DNA of 64,000 nt from assembly GCA_022419385.1 (NCBI GenBank), contig JAJUBI010000002.1, positions 372,001 through 436,000 on the forward strand. Reading direction: 5' to 3'. The notes under the pieces are model-generated. The model was not told where the DNA came from. It saw only the letters and a program-made list of their open reading frames with translations, and did not search any database. This DNA is from Paraconiothyrium sp. Pb-2020. Taxonomy: Eukaryota; Ascomycota; Dothideomycetes; Pleosporales; Didymosphaeriaceae. Position numbers and translations under genes: made by a program. Below are positions 21,865-32,536 of this stretch, piece by piece. Each line of letters begins with the position of its first letter. Position 1 is the first letter of the stretch.

Positions 21865-22457
21865 ATGGGCAACACCGTCACTTCGCACTGGTGTTTCGCT
21901 TTGTGTCCCATCATCCCACTCTTTCTCAGCTGCCGTATCTGCCTCGATGACTGCAACTTTCACAAGGATGACCCAAAATGCAAAGGCAAATCCGACCTTG
22001 CTGACAACATCGTCACTACGAACATGTAAGTCGCTTACCACATGCCATCTTCCGTCCACTGCTTGACAAGCGTGCAGGATTCAAGACTTTATGGTCAACC
22101 TCGGTCAGGTCCAATGCCCACAAGACATGTGCGGTCACTTCAATGGCACCTTCAACGTACCTGGCACTTGCACGCTCGACCTCTCGTACGTGGACAGCGC
22201 CGAAATCCTTCGGCTCATAGACGGTGTTCACAGTGCGAGCGAACTGTGTGGTGTTCTGAAGGGCAAATTCGGCAACGACCAGTGCTACATCAATCTCAAG
22301 GTAACTTGCCTTTAGCTTTGATACACAAGACCGCTAACAGAATTAGGACACGACTGCTGGGGGTGGCGGCTCAGAGGATGATAAGAAGGACGCTTGTGCG
22401 AAATTGAAGGGCACATGGGATGGCACCAAGTGCGAGGTACTCGGATATACCGGTTAG
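21865..22457 (+). CDS. Small cysteine-rich protein, probably secreted
   Basis: A 164-residue protein in three exons: 21865-22025, 22078-22300 and 22347-22457. Introns have GTAAGT and GTAACT donors, and the second has a CTAAC branch site. The N-terminus has a hydrophobic stretch (CFALCPIIPLFLSC) that may be a signal peptide or anchor. About a dozen cysteines are spread through the chain (CRICLDDCNFH, CPQDMCGHF, PGTCTLD, ELCGVL, DQCYI, ACAKLKGTWDGTKCE). It ends with an acidic-glycine linker and a small Cys pair. No family recognised. The joined phases and cysteine spacing support it being real. Confidence 0.7.
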
Positions 22458-22661
22458 AGGTGACAGTCAGCGTTGTTGTCATGCACTCCCGTTGCGACTT
22501 GTCTGGCGCCCAGGGGAATCAGAGCGCCGAATCCGAGCAGCATCTCCGTATGCGATACGATAGTGACGTATGTCATCTCAGGCTGGATATATTCGAGGAT
22601 TAGATGGATAGTCTACATACCTGCAGCACAATATAGAAAGGACCAATGTGAATTCCCTCTA

Positions 22662-24167
22662 CTATGACCCTTTGATGATCTCGACTTTTTGGCCACTTGT
22701 TTCTGCGTCTGCTTCTGCCCTGTCCTTAGCCTCTTCCCTTTCCGCGAAATACTTTACCAAAAATATTGATGCGAACTCCAACACGCTGATCCCGCTCATC
22801 ACACTGAATCCCAACTTGAACCTTGGCGCATACTTCCCCACATCCAAGATCAGAACCGGTACCCATGCGATGAATGCCTGTCCAAAGGTCTGCGCAACTC
22901 CGATCACAATTGCTCTTTCTTCCATGTCCTTGTGCATAATCTCGATAGCCCATGCGTACAATACCGGCCAGAAGCCCCACGACGTGGCATTGAGCATGTA
23001 GCCTAAGAATGTGGCGCCGTATGACGGATAGCTGGCTACGATCACCATGCCAATGAAGTTGAGCGTGGCAGGTATAACAAGAATCTTCCAGCGCGTGCGC
23101 AGCCCATCGGAGAGCCACCCATACGCCAGCGTGAAAACGAGACCCGTTGCTTGAGCAGCCGTGGGAAAGAGGTTAATCTGATAGACGGTAAAGCGGTTCA
23201 GCGACTTCAGCCAAACAGCGAAGTAGTTCAGCGGCTGTGTCACAACACAGTGGCAAATCAGCGTGAACGTAAACACATACAGCGGCCAATGCGTCGCAAT
23301 CGCCCGCACTTTCTTCCTGCTCAGCGGAACAGGTTTCCTCCTGTCAATGCTGCTCATACGCTCGATGTGCATCTTCAGCTCTTCCTGCGGCATCCACCGC
23401 GCCCGCGTCGTATACGGGTTATCCGGGATGGCGTAGAAACCCCACAGCGGTCCCCAGATACTGATAAGCCCGCAAAATATGAATAGCCAGCGCCACCCAG
23501 GTAGGCCTGCGGTACCGTCCATGCCGCGGTAGATGGCGGCTTGTAAGTACCCGCTAAACATGCTGGCGGCGTAGGACGCGGAGTAGAAAATTGCGATGCG
23601 CTTGCTCAGCTCGCGGGGCGTGTACCAGGAGCCCATTAAAGTAAGGACGCCAACTGCGAAGGGGGACTCCAACATGCCCAGCAGGAAGCGCAGTGCGAAG
23701 ACGGTGCGGACGTTGGGGACGGCGGCGAAGCAGAAGGTTAAGATTGACCAGAGGAGTTCAACGGTTGGAAGGTAGACTGATGGGCGGATACGGGTGAGGA
23801 GAAACTGCGAGGGGATTTGCCCAACTAAGTACCCGCATGTGAAGAACGTTGTGAGCAGGTTGTACTGGTTCCCATGGAAGTTGAGGTCTTCTTTCATGCC
23901 CGAGACATAAGCATTGGTGATGTTCCCGCTGTCTAGCAGTCGGATGAAGTAGCCGAAGGTCGCCCAGCTCATAACGTAGATGTCGAGACGCTGCACCAGT
24001 TTGCGCTCCTCGAGTGTGCGATTGCCCCCGTCCCAGATGACGTCTTGCACCTTCTGCCAACGCGTGCGCGGAATATGCTCTTCTGTTGAGGTGTGGTCGC
24101 TGGATGGCTGGACGTTGTATGACGGGGCGGCTTTGGCAGGCTCTACGACAGGTAGTGGGTCCGTCAT
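22662..24167 (-). CDS. MFS transporter, allantoate/anion:cation symporter (Dal5) family
   Basis: A 501-residue carrier of the fungal anion:cation symporter group (Dal5/Tna1/Fen2 type), which imports small acidic nutrients such as allantoate, nicotinate or pantothenate. Twelve spans are visible. Family marks are RRLDIYVMSW-like text (QRLDIYVMSWATFGYF near residue 60), YLVGQIPSQFLLTRIRPS near 115 and RFLLGMLESPF near 160. Intronless. It lies tail-to-head with the FMN monooxygenase gene, 0.5 kb apart on the same strand, so it probably imports that enzyme's substrate. Confidence 0.9.
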   Translation of the reverse strand: MTDPLPVVEPAKAAPSYNVQPSSDHTSTEEHIPRTRWQKVQDVIWDGGNRTLEERKLVQRLDIYVMSWATFGYFIRLLDSGNITNAYVSGMKEDLNFHGNQYNLLTTFFTCGYLVGQIPSQFLLTRIRPSVYLPTVELLWSILTFCFAAVPNVRTVFALRFLLGMLESPFAVGVLTLMGSWYTPRELSKRIAIFYSASYAASMFSGYLQAAIYRGMDGTAGLPGWRWLFIFCGLISIWGPLWGFYAIPDNPYTTRARWMPQEELKMHIERMSSIDRRKPVPLSRKKVRAIATHWPLYVFTFTLICHCVVTQPLNYFAVWLKSLNRFTVYQINLFPTAAQATGLVFTLAYGWLSDGLRTRWKILVIPATLNFIGMVIVASYPSYGATFLGYMLNATSWGFWPVLYAWAIEIMHKDMEERAIVIGVAQTFGQAFIAWVPVLILDVGKYAPRFKLGFSVMSGISVLEFASIFLVKYFAEREEAKDRAEADAETSGQKVEIIKGS

Positions 24168-24703
24168 TGTTGGATACCGATATCACAGATTCAGGGGAGG
24201 ACATGGATAGTTTTGGTGATACCGAAATGCGGATGTAAAATTTATATCTAGTCGTGCTAGTGTATCGCGTTCCTCGGAAGTGCAAGAATCAAGTAGCGGG
24301 AAGGCGGTTGACCCTCGTTGTAGAATTCATCACGACTGACTCGAGAAACCAGCCTAGTCGTGGTCGAAAGTCAAACGTGCTTGGGTGCTACTATTGAACT
24401 TGAGCATGCGCAATATGATAGCCTATGGCGACATTTAAAATCTACGATGCTGCGAATCCTTCGGCAAGGGTTGAAGCGAGTTACGGAGATAGGAGCCTGG
24501 GACTACCGTTTGATTCTTAGCGCAATCATCTTTACGAACCACAAGACTATCAGCTGGGATGATTCGAAAGTAGATGTGCAGCATCACATAGTCATGCAAA
24601 CTATAATAACCTTTCTAACTGCGAGAAACAAGCGGTGTGGACTCACTGTCCAAGTATTGATGCATGAAACAGACCAGACGGAAGTTCAAATGGAAGATTG
24701 AGG
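24168..24703. other. Intergenic region upstream of the MFS gene
   Basis: Contains CCGATATC at 24177-24184, close to the MFS start, matching a motif in the neighbouring divergent promoter. No gene is called. Confidence 0.45.
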
Positions 24704-26207
24704 TCATGAAGTACCTGGTACCTTCTTGTCGTAATTGTCGTACTTGTAACTGCTGCCAACATGGTCGCTCCTCAATTTGCTCTGACCTTGACCATAAATG
24801 CTCTCGCGCAATGTGACTCCATCATGCAGGTCCCGCTTTTTAGGGTATCGTCTTCTCTTTCTCAGCTCCGGGACCAGCAGATCAACTAGATCCTCAAAAC
24901 TTCCCGGACTAACCACATATCCAACGTTGAATCCATCCAGGTCCGCGATATCGACCCATTCTTCAAGAATATCCGCTACTTTCTCCACACTTCCCACAGG
25001 TACGGGTCCATTCCCTCCCAAACTGACTGCTTTCCCAATGTTTCGCGGAGTCCACGCTGGAATGTCGTTGCCGTGATACTTCAACGAGTTGACTAATGAA
25101 TGCACTCGACCATCAACGCTCACATCGTCTGACGTGATCACGTAGTCGAGATCATATTTGCTCAAGTCGATGCCCGCATTGGAAGAATAGAAGGCCAGGC
25201 CACCTTCGGCGCTGGCATACTTGAGCGCGGTTTGGTACTTTTCTTGAGCTTCTTCCTCAGTCCGTCCAATGATGGGCGTTATGACAGCAAAGATCTTCAC
25301 GGATTGAGGATCGCGACCGAGAGCTGCGGCTTCGCGTCTGATATTTGCGACACGTGGCGCTAGAATGTGTGGTGACGGCGCGGCAACGAAGACGCCTTCG
25401 GCGTGGGTTGCAGCGAAAGTCATGCCCGCACTGGGTGTGTTAGCCAATCCCCGAAGCATAGTGGAGAGAGACAACTGACGAAGAGGTTCCTGCCTGGAAT
25501 AGAAAAGGCGTTCGCTGTGGCGATGGATCCAGTATATGCGGTGCAGTGATCTTAAAATGCTCTGTTTCATGCTGGATGTACCGGATACGATCAAAATCTG
25601 CATACTTCTCGTTCTCCGCATCCTCTTTCAGTGCATCATCCGCCCAGGAGCCTTCCCAAATCTTGTACAAGCAGCGCAGGTAGTCGTCTGCGATATCGTA
25701 CCGTTTGTCGTGCTCCACAAATGGGATACCGACAGCTTCAGCAGCAGATTGCTTGAACGAGGTGACGATATTCCAGCCAAACCGCCCTTTCGTGAGGTGG
25801 TCAAGTGTGGAGAAGCGCTTTGCGACAACGAACGGGGACTCGTAGCTCGTACTCGTTGTGATGGCAAATGATAGATTATTTGTTGCTGCCGCCATCGCTG
25901 TCACGGGTATCGAGGGATCCCCCATTGGAAACTGGCAAGCTGTGCGCACAGTAGGCTCGGCACTGCCCTTATAGACATCATGCTGGCCGTATGTATCTGC
26001 GAGGAAGAAAGCGGTTATGTCACCTCGTTCGAGAATTTGAGCTACGTCGGTCCAATAAGAGAGGTCTCTCCGTTTGTCCTTGGAGCGGTCTTCTGGTCTT
26101 CGCCACTGTCCGAAGCTCAGATGGCCGGGCGTAAACATGTCGAAACCATTGAGAAAGATACGCTTTTTTGTTGGTCCATCTCCTTCGTTGTTTGCGGCTG
26201 TTGCCAT
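24704..26207 (-). CDS. FMN-dependent monooxygenase, NtaA/SnaA/DszA family
   Basis: A 484-residue bacterial-luciferase-fold flavin monooxygenase that would use FMNH2 from a partner reductase to oxidise small S-, N- or C-containing compounds. Exon 1 is 25480-26207 and exon 2 is 24704-25430, joined by a 49-nt GTCAGT..CCAG intron with a GGCTAAC branch. Family blocks: GHLSFGQWRRPED near residue 30, FFLADTYGQHDVY near 65, TLDHLTKGRFGWNIVTS near 135, then LFQAGTSSAGMTFAATHAEGVFVA across the splice junction (about 235-255). I start at ATG 26207; the frame upstream begins only with TTG. A bidirectional promoter separates it from the BVMO gene. Confidence 0.9.
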
Positions 26208-26749
26208 ATTCAATCGTATTGGTTGGAAAGTAATCAAGCGGCAGCGAGCGAGTTGTACCTACGACGGATTTGCGACTTTGCTGTCACCGAAGCGATTTCG
26301 TGATAATTCAAGCCACCCTCGGCTCCGCACCCCGTGTCGTATGTCACGAACGTGTCTCTAGCATTTCGGAACTTCCTTTCCGGTAGTCGCATATCGGACT
26401 GATAATCCTCGCGTTCAAGAGTGGCTGCGGTTGACGCTAAATCTGCCAAAGTGACGTGCTGCAGTAAGACCCTGACTCGCGTAAGCTACACTGGGGAAAC
26501 CGCAAGGGCGCGCTGCGCGTATCACCGACAGATCAAAGTCAGCAAACACACGACTCAATGGTTCCAACCGAGTACACGCGATATCGGACTTGCAGGTGCT
26601 CCAGATCCACAATGGCGACATCTTGGCTACACGTGTTATGAACGCGCAATTTGATGAACCTGCTGCGAGCCAGAGAAGTGCTTGGTATACCTTGGAAGCG
26701 CGGCTGCGTGTGCTTTTGACAACTTTTCCGAATACACTCACAAGGCCAT
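26208..26749. promoter_or_regulatory. Bidirectional promoter of the two monooxygenase genes
   Basis: This 0.54 kb region lies between two divergent start codons. It holds an exact 10-bp direct repeat ATATCGGACT at 26391-26400 and 26581-26590. The CGG core is typical of zinc-cluster factor sites; regulator unknown. Confidence 0.5.
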
Positions 26750-28745
26750 ATGTCTTCCAAGACGCGCCTCGAAGCCATCAATGGCCATCTAGCGCCACAA
26801 AAGGGAACTCCTACTATTATTGTCGAAGAGGAAGTGCCCGCTAAGGAACCATCACCGGAATTCCCGCAAATCTTGAGAACCATCTTTCCACCGCTCGAAC
26901 TCGAAGAACATCCGGTAGATGAAGTGCGACGGTTAAGAGTGGCTGTAGTTGGCGCAGGGATTTCGGGCATCACTGCTGGCATCTTTCTCCCAGCAAAAGT
27001 TCCCAACATTGATCTAGTCATTTATGAGCGGAACAACGATATAGTGAGCGGAAAGGAAATGTTGAGAACATTAGCATCTGACTTCCTTTTAGGGCGGAAC
27101 CTGGCACACTAACATTTACCCTGGCGTACGCTGTGATGTGCCGGCACATGCCTATCAAGCGACCTACGAAGCATCTGACCAATGGAGTACAGCGTATGCA
27201 GAGGGCGCCGAGATAAAAGCCTACTGGAAACGGATCGTGGAAAAATACGATCTCGTGACCAAGTATATCAAATTGAATAGCCGGGTCGATAAGGCTGAAT
27301 GGTCTGAAGAGCAAGGCAAGTGGCTAGTTACCGTCACTGCAAACGAAGAAACTTTTGTGGATGCGGTAGATTTCTTGGTGACGGCAACTGGACATTTCGC
27401 GGATCCGAGATTGCCTGAATACCCAGGTATAGACGAGTACGAGGGACATTTGCGGCATAGTTCGAATTGGGACCCAGACTTCCACCCCAAAGGAAAGCGC
27501 ATTGCTGTCATTGGGTGAGTGATATTGGTCCGAACAAATGTATCCAGTGACTGATTCGGATAGCAATGGAGCTTCCGGACTTCAAGTCGTACCTCAGCTT
27601 CAGAAGGTAGCTGCCCGGGTCGACCACTACGCGCGCAACAAGACTTGGGTTGCAGCACCGATCGGTGGCGAGAATCTTGCACAGTTTGTAGCTGACAACA
27701 TCGAAAGAGCAAGGACTAGCCCGGAAGAATATCTGAAATTCCGCAAAGAGCTTGAGATCCAACTTTTCAGCCGATTTGGAGGCATCTTCAAGAACGGTGC
27801 TAAGAGCAAAGATGCGAAAGAAGCTATCACCAAGCTCATGAAAGAGCGTCTGGGTGACAGAACCGATCTGCTTAACTCCATCTTGCCAGATTTTGCACCT
27901 AATTGCCGGCGATTGACTCCAGGGCCTGGGTACCTCGAAGCGCTCACTGCGGACAATGTAGACTATGTAACAATTCCGATTGAGAGGTTCACCCGTACCG
28001 GCATCCAGACGGTGGATGGTAAGTCTCCCTATCAATGCCATGGTCAACAAGAATGCTTACGCAAGCAGGCAAACACCGGGAAGTGGATGCAGTCATTTGT
28101 AGCACTGGACATGACATATCGTTTAGCACAGCCTTCCCCGTACATGCTAACGGAATCGACCTCCAATCTGCATGGCGACCTGGTGGCGATCCCGGATTTC
28201 CAGACTCCTACCTCGGTCTTGCAGCTCCTAATGTACCCAATTTCGTGACTGTGCTCGGACCTAATGCCACGGGACCTGCAGGTACGCTATGTCATGCAGT
28301 CGAGAGCCAGATCACATACATCGCGAAGGTGCTGCGCAAAGTATCCAGCCAAGGGATCCGTAGCCTGGCGCCTTCCGTCGCTGCAACCCGTGACTTCCGC
28401 GCATATTGCGAGTCCTTCTTCCCGAGAACAGTGATGAGCCAGTATTGCAGCTCATGGTACAATGGTGGAATCAAGGGCGGTAGAATCCACGGATTGTGGC
28501 CGGGTAGCGCAGCCCATGTAGCGTTTGTCAGACGCGAACCGCGGTGGGAAGATTTCGAGTACACCTATGTGAATTCACAAGGCAATCGGTTCGCATGGCT
28601 GGGAAATGGATGGACCAAAAGGGATGTAAAAGCGAATGATGGGGTGGTCAGCGAGGATCTAGATCTAACGCCATGGCTGCAGAAGGGGGCACTAACCGGA
28701 AATGTAGACATCAGGCAATATCACGAAGGGTGGTGGGATGTATGA
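26750..28745 (+). CDS. Flavin monooxygenase, Baeyer-Villiger type
   Basis: A 615-residue FAD- and NADPH-dependent monooxygenase that should insert oxygen next to a carbonyl. Four exons: 26750-27043, 27093-27514, 27564-28018, 28069-28745; all join in phase. The FAD Rossmann motif GAGISG is at residues 68-73; GGTWHTNIYPGVRCD follows the first intron (about 99-113). The BVMO fingerprint reads YEGHLRHSSNWD (about 215), with G, H and W in place. The NADPH Rossmann motif GNGASG is created across intron 2. CSTGHDISF near 400 is another conserved block. It is divergent from the FMN monooxygenase and probably works in the same pathway. Catabolic or biosynthetic use is not evident. Confidence 0.92.
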
Positions 28746-29580
28746 GTGGCATGGGACAGTGGATAAGGCAAGCTCAAGGCAGTCTTCGCAAATATCACAG
28801 GAATGCAAAGCTGAAAACGAAACAAGGAACGCAGGTCGCAAAGAGTATGTAGACGTCTCTTGTGTGCGCGAGCGCTACGCTATCATATTTTTCGAGGCTT
28901 GAAATCCAAAGTATGAATGGGTTTTGTGGATGGACGCGAGGCTGCAGATGCTCCATATAAGGACGCTGAACATCGGCAGCTAGTGATTAGCGTGCCCGCA
29001 GTTCACCACTACTACAACCCATCGTGCGACTTGATACGTTTTACCGCCACAAGAGTGAACATCAATTTGACGTCGTCCTCCACCATCACGGAAAGGTATC
29101 ACCCACAGATGACGTGCATCTGTACAATTGCTCGAACGTGCCCCCGTTTCCAGTGATGATGATAGCGGGGTGCCGAGTCGCCGGACCCCACACTACAAGC
29201 CTCGAGTTGAGCCACGTATACAAAGGATGGCGCCACTATACGGGGCGGTGCGTGCAGTAAGTGGGTCTTCAGGTATTGTTCGTCAATCAACCACCAAAGG
29301 ATGTCTTTCGTGCAACTTCAAAAGTGTCGACAAGAGCTGAAAAATGGTAAACAAGCCTCGTCAAGCCGGAAGAGCGGCACCAGAGATGTCGCACAGCCAC
29401 AACTTGAATGGCCTCAGTTACACGAGTGACTATAATGAAGGCTGCGGGGATGTAAACGAAACTCATGGCGCCATCTACTGGGTGGAGAAGATCCACTTTT
29501 TCCCGCTCAATGCGGGATTACTTTTAGGCCCTGTGAAATCAACGTAGGTGGTCATCGTGGGCGGTAAAGGTTCCCTCACA
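28746..29580. other. Intergenic region
   Basis: No gene recognised; right end is the promoter of the cyanovirin-N homolog. Confidence 0.5.
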
Positions 29581-29588
29581 GTATAAAA
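29581..29588 (+). promoter_or_regulatory. TATA box
   Basis: GTATAAAA lies 127 bp before the ATG of the cyanovirin-N homolog and is followed by a CT-rich leader. Confidence 0.6.
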
Positions 29589-29707
29589 AGCCACATCTCT
29601 GCCACAGTCTCTGCCACAACTCACGCCACTTTTCTTTCTCATCACTATCTACATTCAACGACCTCTTCCCACCCCGATCACTCATCTCAAATATCAAATC
29701 AGTCATC

Positions 29708-30188
29708 ATGAGCTTCCACTACTCGGCCGAAGAGGGCTCCATCCGCGTTGACGACAACCACATCCTCCGTGCTCGCCTTCAGCGCGCCGATGGCGAGTGG
29801 CAGGACGCTGAGATCGACCTCAACAACCACATCGGCAACGAGAACGGTACGTCTTACCCACCGCACTGACCTTCACTCCCCATCTCACCTCGCCCCCGTT
29901 TCTCTCGCGTTTGTCCATGATCTTCGGGCTGACGATGACCAAGGCTCCTTCTTCTGGGACGGCAACAATTTCTCCGAGACTGCTCAGGATGTCCACTTCG
30001 CCATTGAAGGCGGAGGTGAGGTCCCTGTTCTCCGTGCTACCCTGCTCGATGAGAATGGTGAGGGTATTCAGCGCGATCTGAACCTTTCTGAGCGCATTTC
30101 CAACTATGATGGCACGTTCGCCTTCAGTAAGTGATGTCATGCCCTTGTCATGGCTCGGATTGTTAGCTGACTCCATTTCACAGACTAG
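29708..30188 (+). CDS. Cyanovirin-N homolog (CVNH) lectin
   Basis: A 108-residue single CVNH-domain protein, a family of mannose-binding lectins found in filamentous ascomycetes. Exons: 29708-29846, 29944-30126 and 30184-30188; the third contributes only the last two bases of Asn and the stop. The fold repeats are visible: first half FHYSAEEGSIRVDDNHILRA and DLNNHIGNENGSFFWDGNNF, second half ETAQDVHFAIEGG and RDLNLSERISNYDGTFAFN. There is no signal peptide, so it is likely cytosolic. The acceptor of intron 1 is CAAG rather than the usual YAG. A TATA box is about 0.13 kb upstream. The physiological ligand is unknown. Confidence 0.85.
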
Positions 30189-30763
30189 GAAGTGAGCAAG
30201 GTACTGGTGGGAGTGGTTCATGGCAAATTGAGAGCTTAGATCGACTGTGAGGTCCATAGGGAAGGCCGTTAGCTTAGTAATGAGGCACTATAATCAGCCC
30301 ATTGAATGATTGAATGAATCATGGAACTTGGCACTGTGCATTTGCTTCTGAGATCTCCCCTCGTCTTCCGAATTCCCTTTTTGTGGTGCTGCATCTAGAT
30401 CAGACCGCAAGCTGATCTTCTCACGGACACTATGCGACACTGAGAGCATTTCTCTACTTCCGCCGAAGTACAACTTCTGGAACACTTTAAGCATAAATCC
30501 TTGATTCTTGAACCAGGTATGGATTTTTTCCCTACCAATGCCCAAAAAGTAACGCTATGGTGTACGTTGTACTACTAGAAATGCAATGCCAACATAAATA
30601 CTTCGTGTATATGGAACTACAAACGGCATAAAGATGCGGAGCCTGACTAGAAAACGACAAAAACGTGTAAGAGACTGATCCTATTGAAACAGACTACAAC
30701 GATATGTTCCTATCCATAGAGAATCTCATTTAAGCGGTTCACAAACCACAACCATGATATGTC
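30189..30763. other. Intergenic region between convergent genes
   Basis: 3' flanks of the CVNH and HET genes; no gene recognised. Confidence 0.5.
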
Positions 30764-32536
30764 CTATCGATGTGACATAACAGGATAGATCGTACCATAA
30801 GCACGGGAGGCTGCGCTATATCTCTTGGCCAAAGGTGCATCTTTCTGCAGAGATCTCTCATTCAGCGTGGCTTTGAAGACGTTGAAAAGCTCAGACTCTT
30901 CTACAGTATAAGCCGATGGATCCACTTCCTGATCTTCGCCCTGAATCCCACCCATCTCACACTCTCTTTGCAACATCAGAGTATTGTGCACAACCTTTAA
31001 AACGAAGAGAAAGACCTGAACGGAAAGTGATATATATCCTTCCCTGGAAAGTATTGAAAAGAAGGATTGCGAGATAAACGCTTCATCGGTAAAATCCGCA
31101 TGGTTTCCCTCTATTCTACACTCAACCTTGCAAATGCTCTGTTCATTCGACCCGTTGAGTTGGTAAATAGTGATTGAAATATCTTCGAAAGGGTGTTCAA
31201 AGAGGTCGTGATCACTCAAGCTAAAACAAATCGTGGTAGCGTTGCGTTCATATTGCACAATCTGCTCCGATGTACCTTCATGAGAACGCTGGAATCCATC
31301 GAAATAGATCGAAATGCGTCTTAGCGCCTCATCATTTCCATTCAACAAATGGTCTTCAAGGGCACTGAATGGAAGGCGGAGTTGCTCTCTAACTATGTTT
31401 GCTGCTACCAGCGCAGACATGGTAATCGTTTTAAGACCTTGAGGAAAATTGCGGCTAGAAGCAAAGGACCAAAGCAAAACAGTGTAGAACAACTCTGTCA
31501 GAGTGACGGAGTAATCAATTGGGATATCGACTGTTATGTTCAGCCAAAGAGTAGCGTAAGCTTTGTCGTGCAACTCTTTGCATTTTCCCTGACCGAGTCT
31601 AGCAACAGCGTCCCAGACGGACGGACAAACGAGTGCATTCGTTTCGTAGAGAAAATCTGCGTTCAGAATTCCTCTGACCGGTGCGTTCACAAGGTCCTTG
31701 TGGTAATACGCTGAAGATGACAGAAGCATTTCTTTCATCAATTTCCAAGAAATGATGTGGTCTCCGATCATGAGCCGAGCATCTAGAGACACCGAAATTT
31801 CTTGAAGAATCCACATCCTGTCCCAGTACGTGTTGTGTGCAATCTCCACCAACGCTGGCAGCACTTTACTATTAAAATGCGCTGTTTGATTACCAATGCT
31901 CGAATAATCGTAGTATCTTATCCAAGTTTTCGTGGTTTTGTGTGGTTCCTCGTATAGTTCAACGAAGTGATCGCCCAATGTGCGTAGCTCTGCCGCGCCG
32001 GAGTGGACAGCCTTACCAACGTGAGATCCAAGCCAAACGAACACATGTTGAGCGCATTGATATAGCCCACTCATTCGCTTGATCTGATGTTGTTTCTCTT
32101 GAATGTCTTCCTGATTGATGCACAACGCGTCTATCCAGAGAAAGTCTGCAAAAGTTGAATCAGACCGGCACACCATATGTTCGTGAGCTGTGTGCAGAAA
32201 ATCTGATAGATTTTGGCCCACGTTGATGCAACCGTCGTTTAGCAGGATCCAGCTATAACCTGGCACGCGTCCCCATTCGTAAGAGAGTGCATTATAGCAT
32301 ATATGGTCGCTATCATCTGATAGACCGACCTGCCGCCTCTCGGCGCTTTTGAGAGGGAACTCCCTGATGACCAGCTCGCATTTGATAAGGCCATCATCCA
32401 AACCAGGCAATATACGTAGTAGGCGAAAACTTGGTATTGTGACTGGAAGAGGTTCGTACTGATAGAGCGCTCGCGGCGGGGGTACCAATGGGATGCTTCG
32501 TTGTCGTTCAGGGTTGGTGGGCTTGATGGCGGCCAT
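30764..32536 (-). CDS. HET domain protein (heterokaryon incompatibility type)
   Basis: A 590-residue intronless protein with a HET domain at about residues 75-250: YNALSYEWG, then LWIDALCINQED followed by EKQHQIKRMSGLYQCAQ and VFVWLG. HET proteins trigger cell death on fusion of unlike strains or related self/non-self responses. The C-terminal part has no recognised partner domain (no NACHT, ankyrin or WD repeats). I start at ATG 32536 (ACC ATG G context); an in-frame ATG at 32611 would add 25 residues. It is flanked on its 5' side by 2 kb without genes, common for this fast-evolving family. Confidence 0.9.
   Translation of the reverse strand: MAAIKPTNPERQRSIPLVPPPRALYQYEPLPVTIPSFRLLRILPGLDDGLIKCELVIREFPLKSAERRQVGLSDDSDHICYNALSYEWGRVPGYSWILLNDGCINVGQNLSDFLHTAHEHMVCRSDSTFADFLWIDALCINQEDIQEKQHQIKRMSGLYQCAQHVFVWLGSHVGKAVHSGAAELRTLGDHFVELYEEPHKTTKTWIRYYDYSSIGNQTAHFNSKVLPALVEIAHNTYWDRMWILQEISVSLDARLMIGDHIISWKLMKEMLLSSSAYYHKDLVNAPVRGILNADFLYETNALVCPSVWDAVARLGQGKCKELHDKAYATLWLNITVDIPIDYSVTLTELFYTVLLWSFASSRNFPQGLKTITMSALVAANIVREQLRLPFSALEDHLLNGNDEALRRISIYFDGFQRSHEGTSEQIVQYERNATTICFSLSDHDLFEHPFEDISITIYQLNGSNEQSICKVECRIEGNHADFTDEAFISQSFFSILSREGYISLSVQVFLFVLKVVHNTLMLQRECEMGGIQGEDQEVDPSAYTVEESELFNVFKATLNERSLQKDAPLAKRYSAASRAYGTIYPVMSHR

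Noticed and set aside
21316..22029. A 237-codon plus-strand ORF read as one gene
   Set aside because: Its first half overlaps the secreted protein at 21018 in another frame; only the part from ATG 21865 is real and is spliced to later exons.
24360..24701. Plus-strand 113-codon ORF between the MFS and FMN monooxygenase genes
   Set aside because: Begins at a GTG and lies in the short spacer; no motif.
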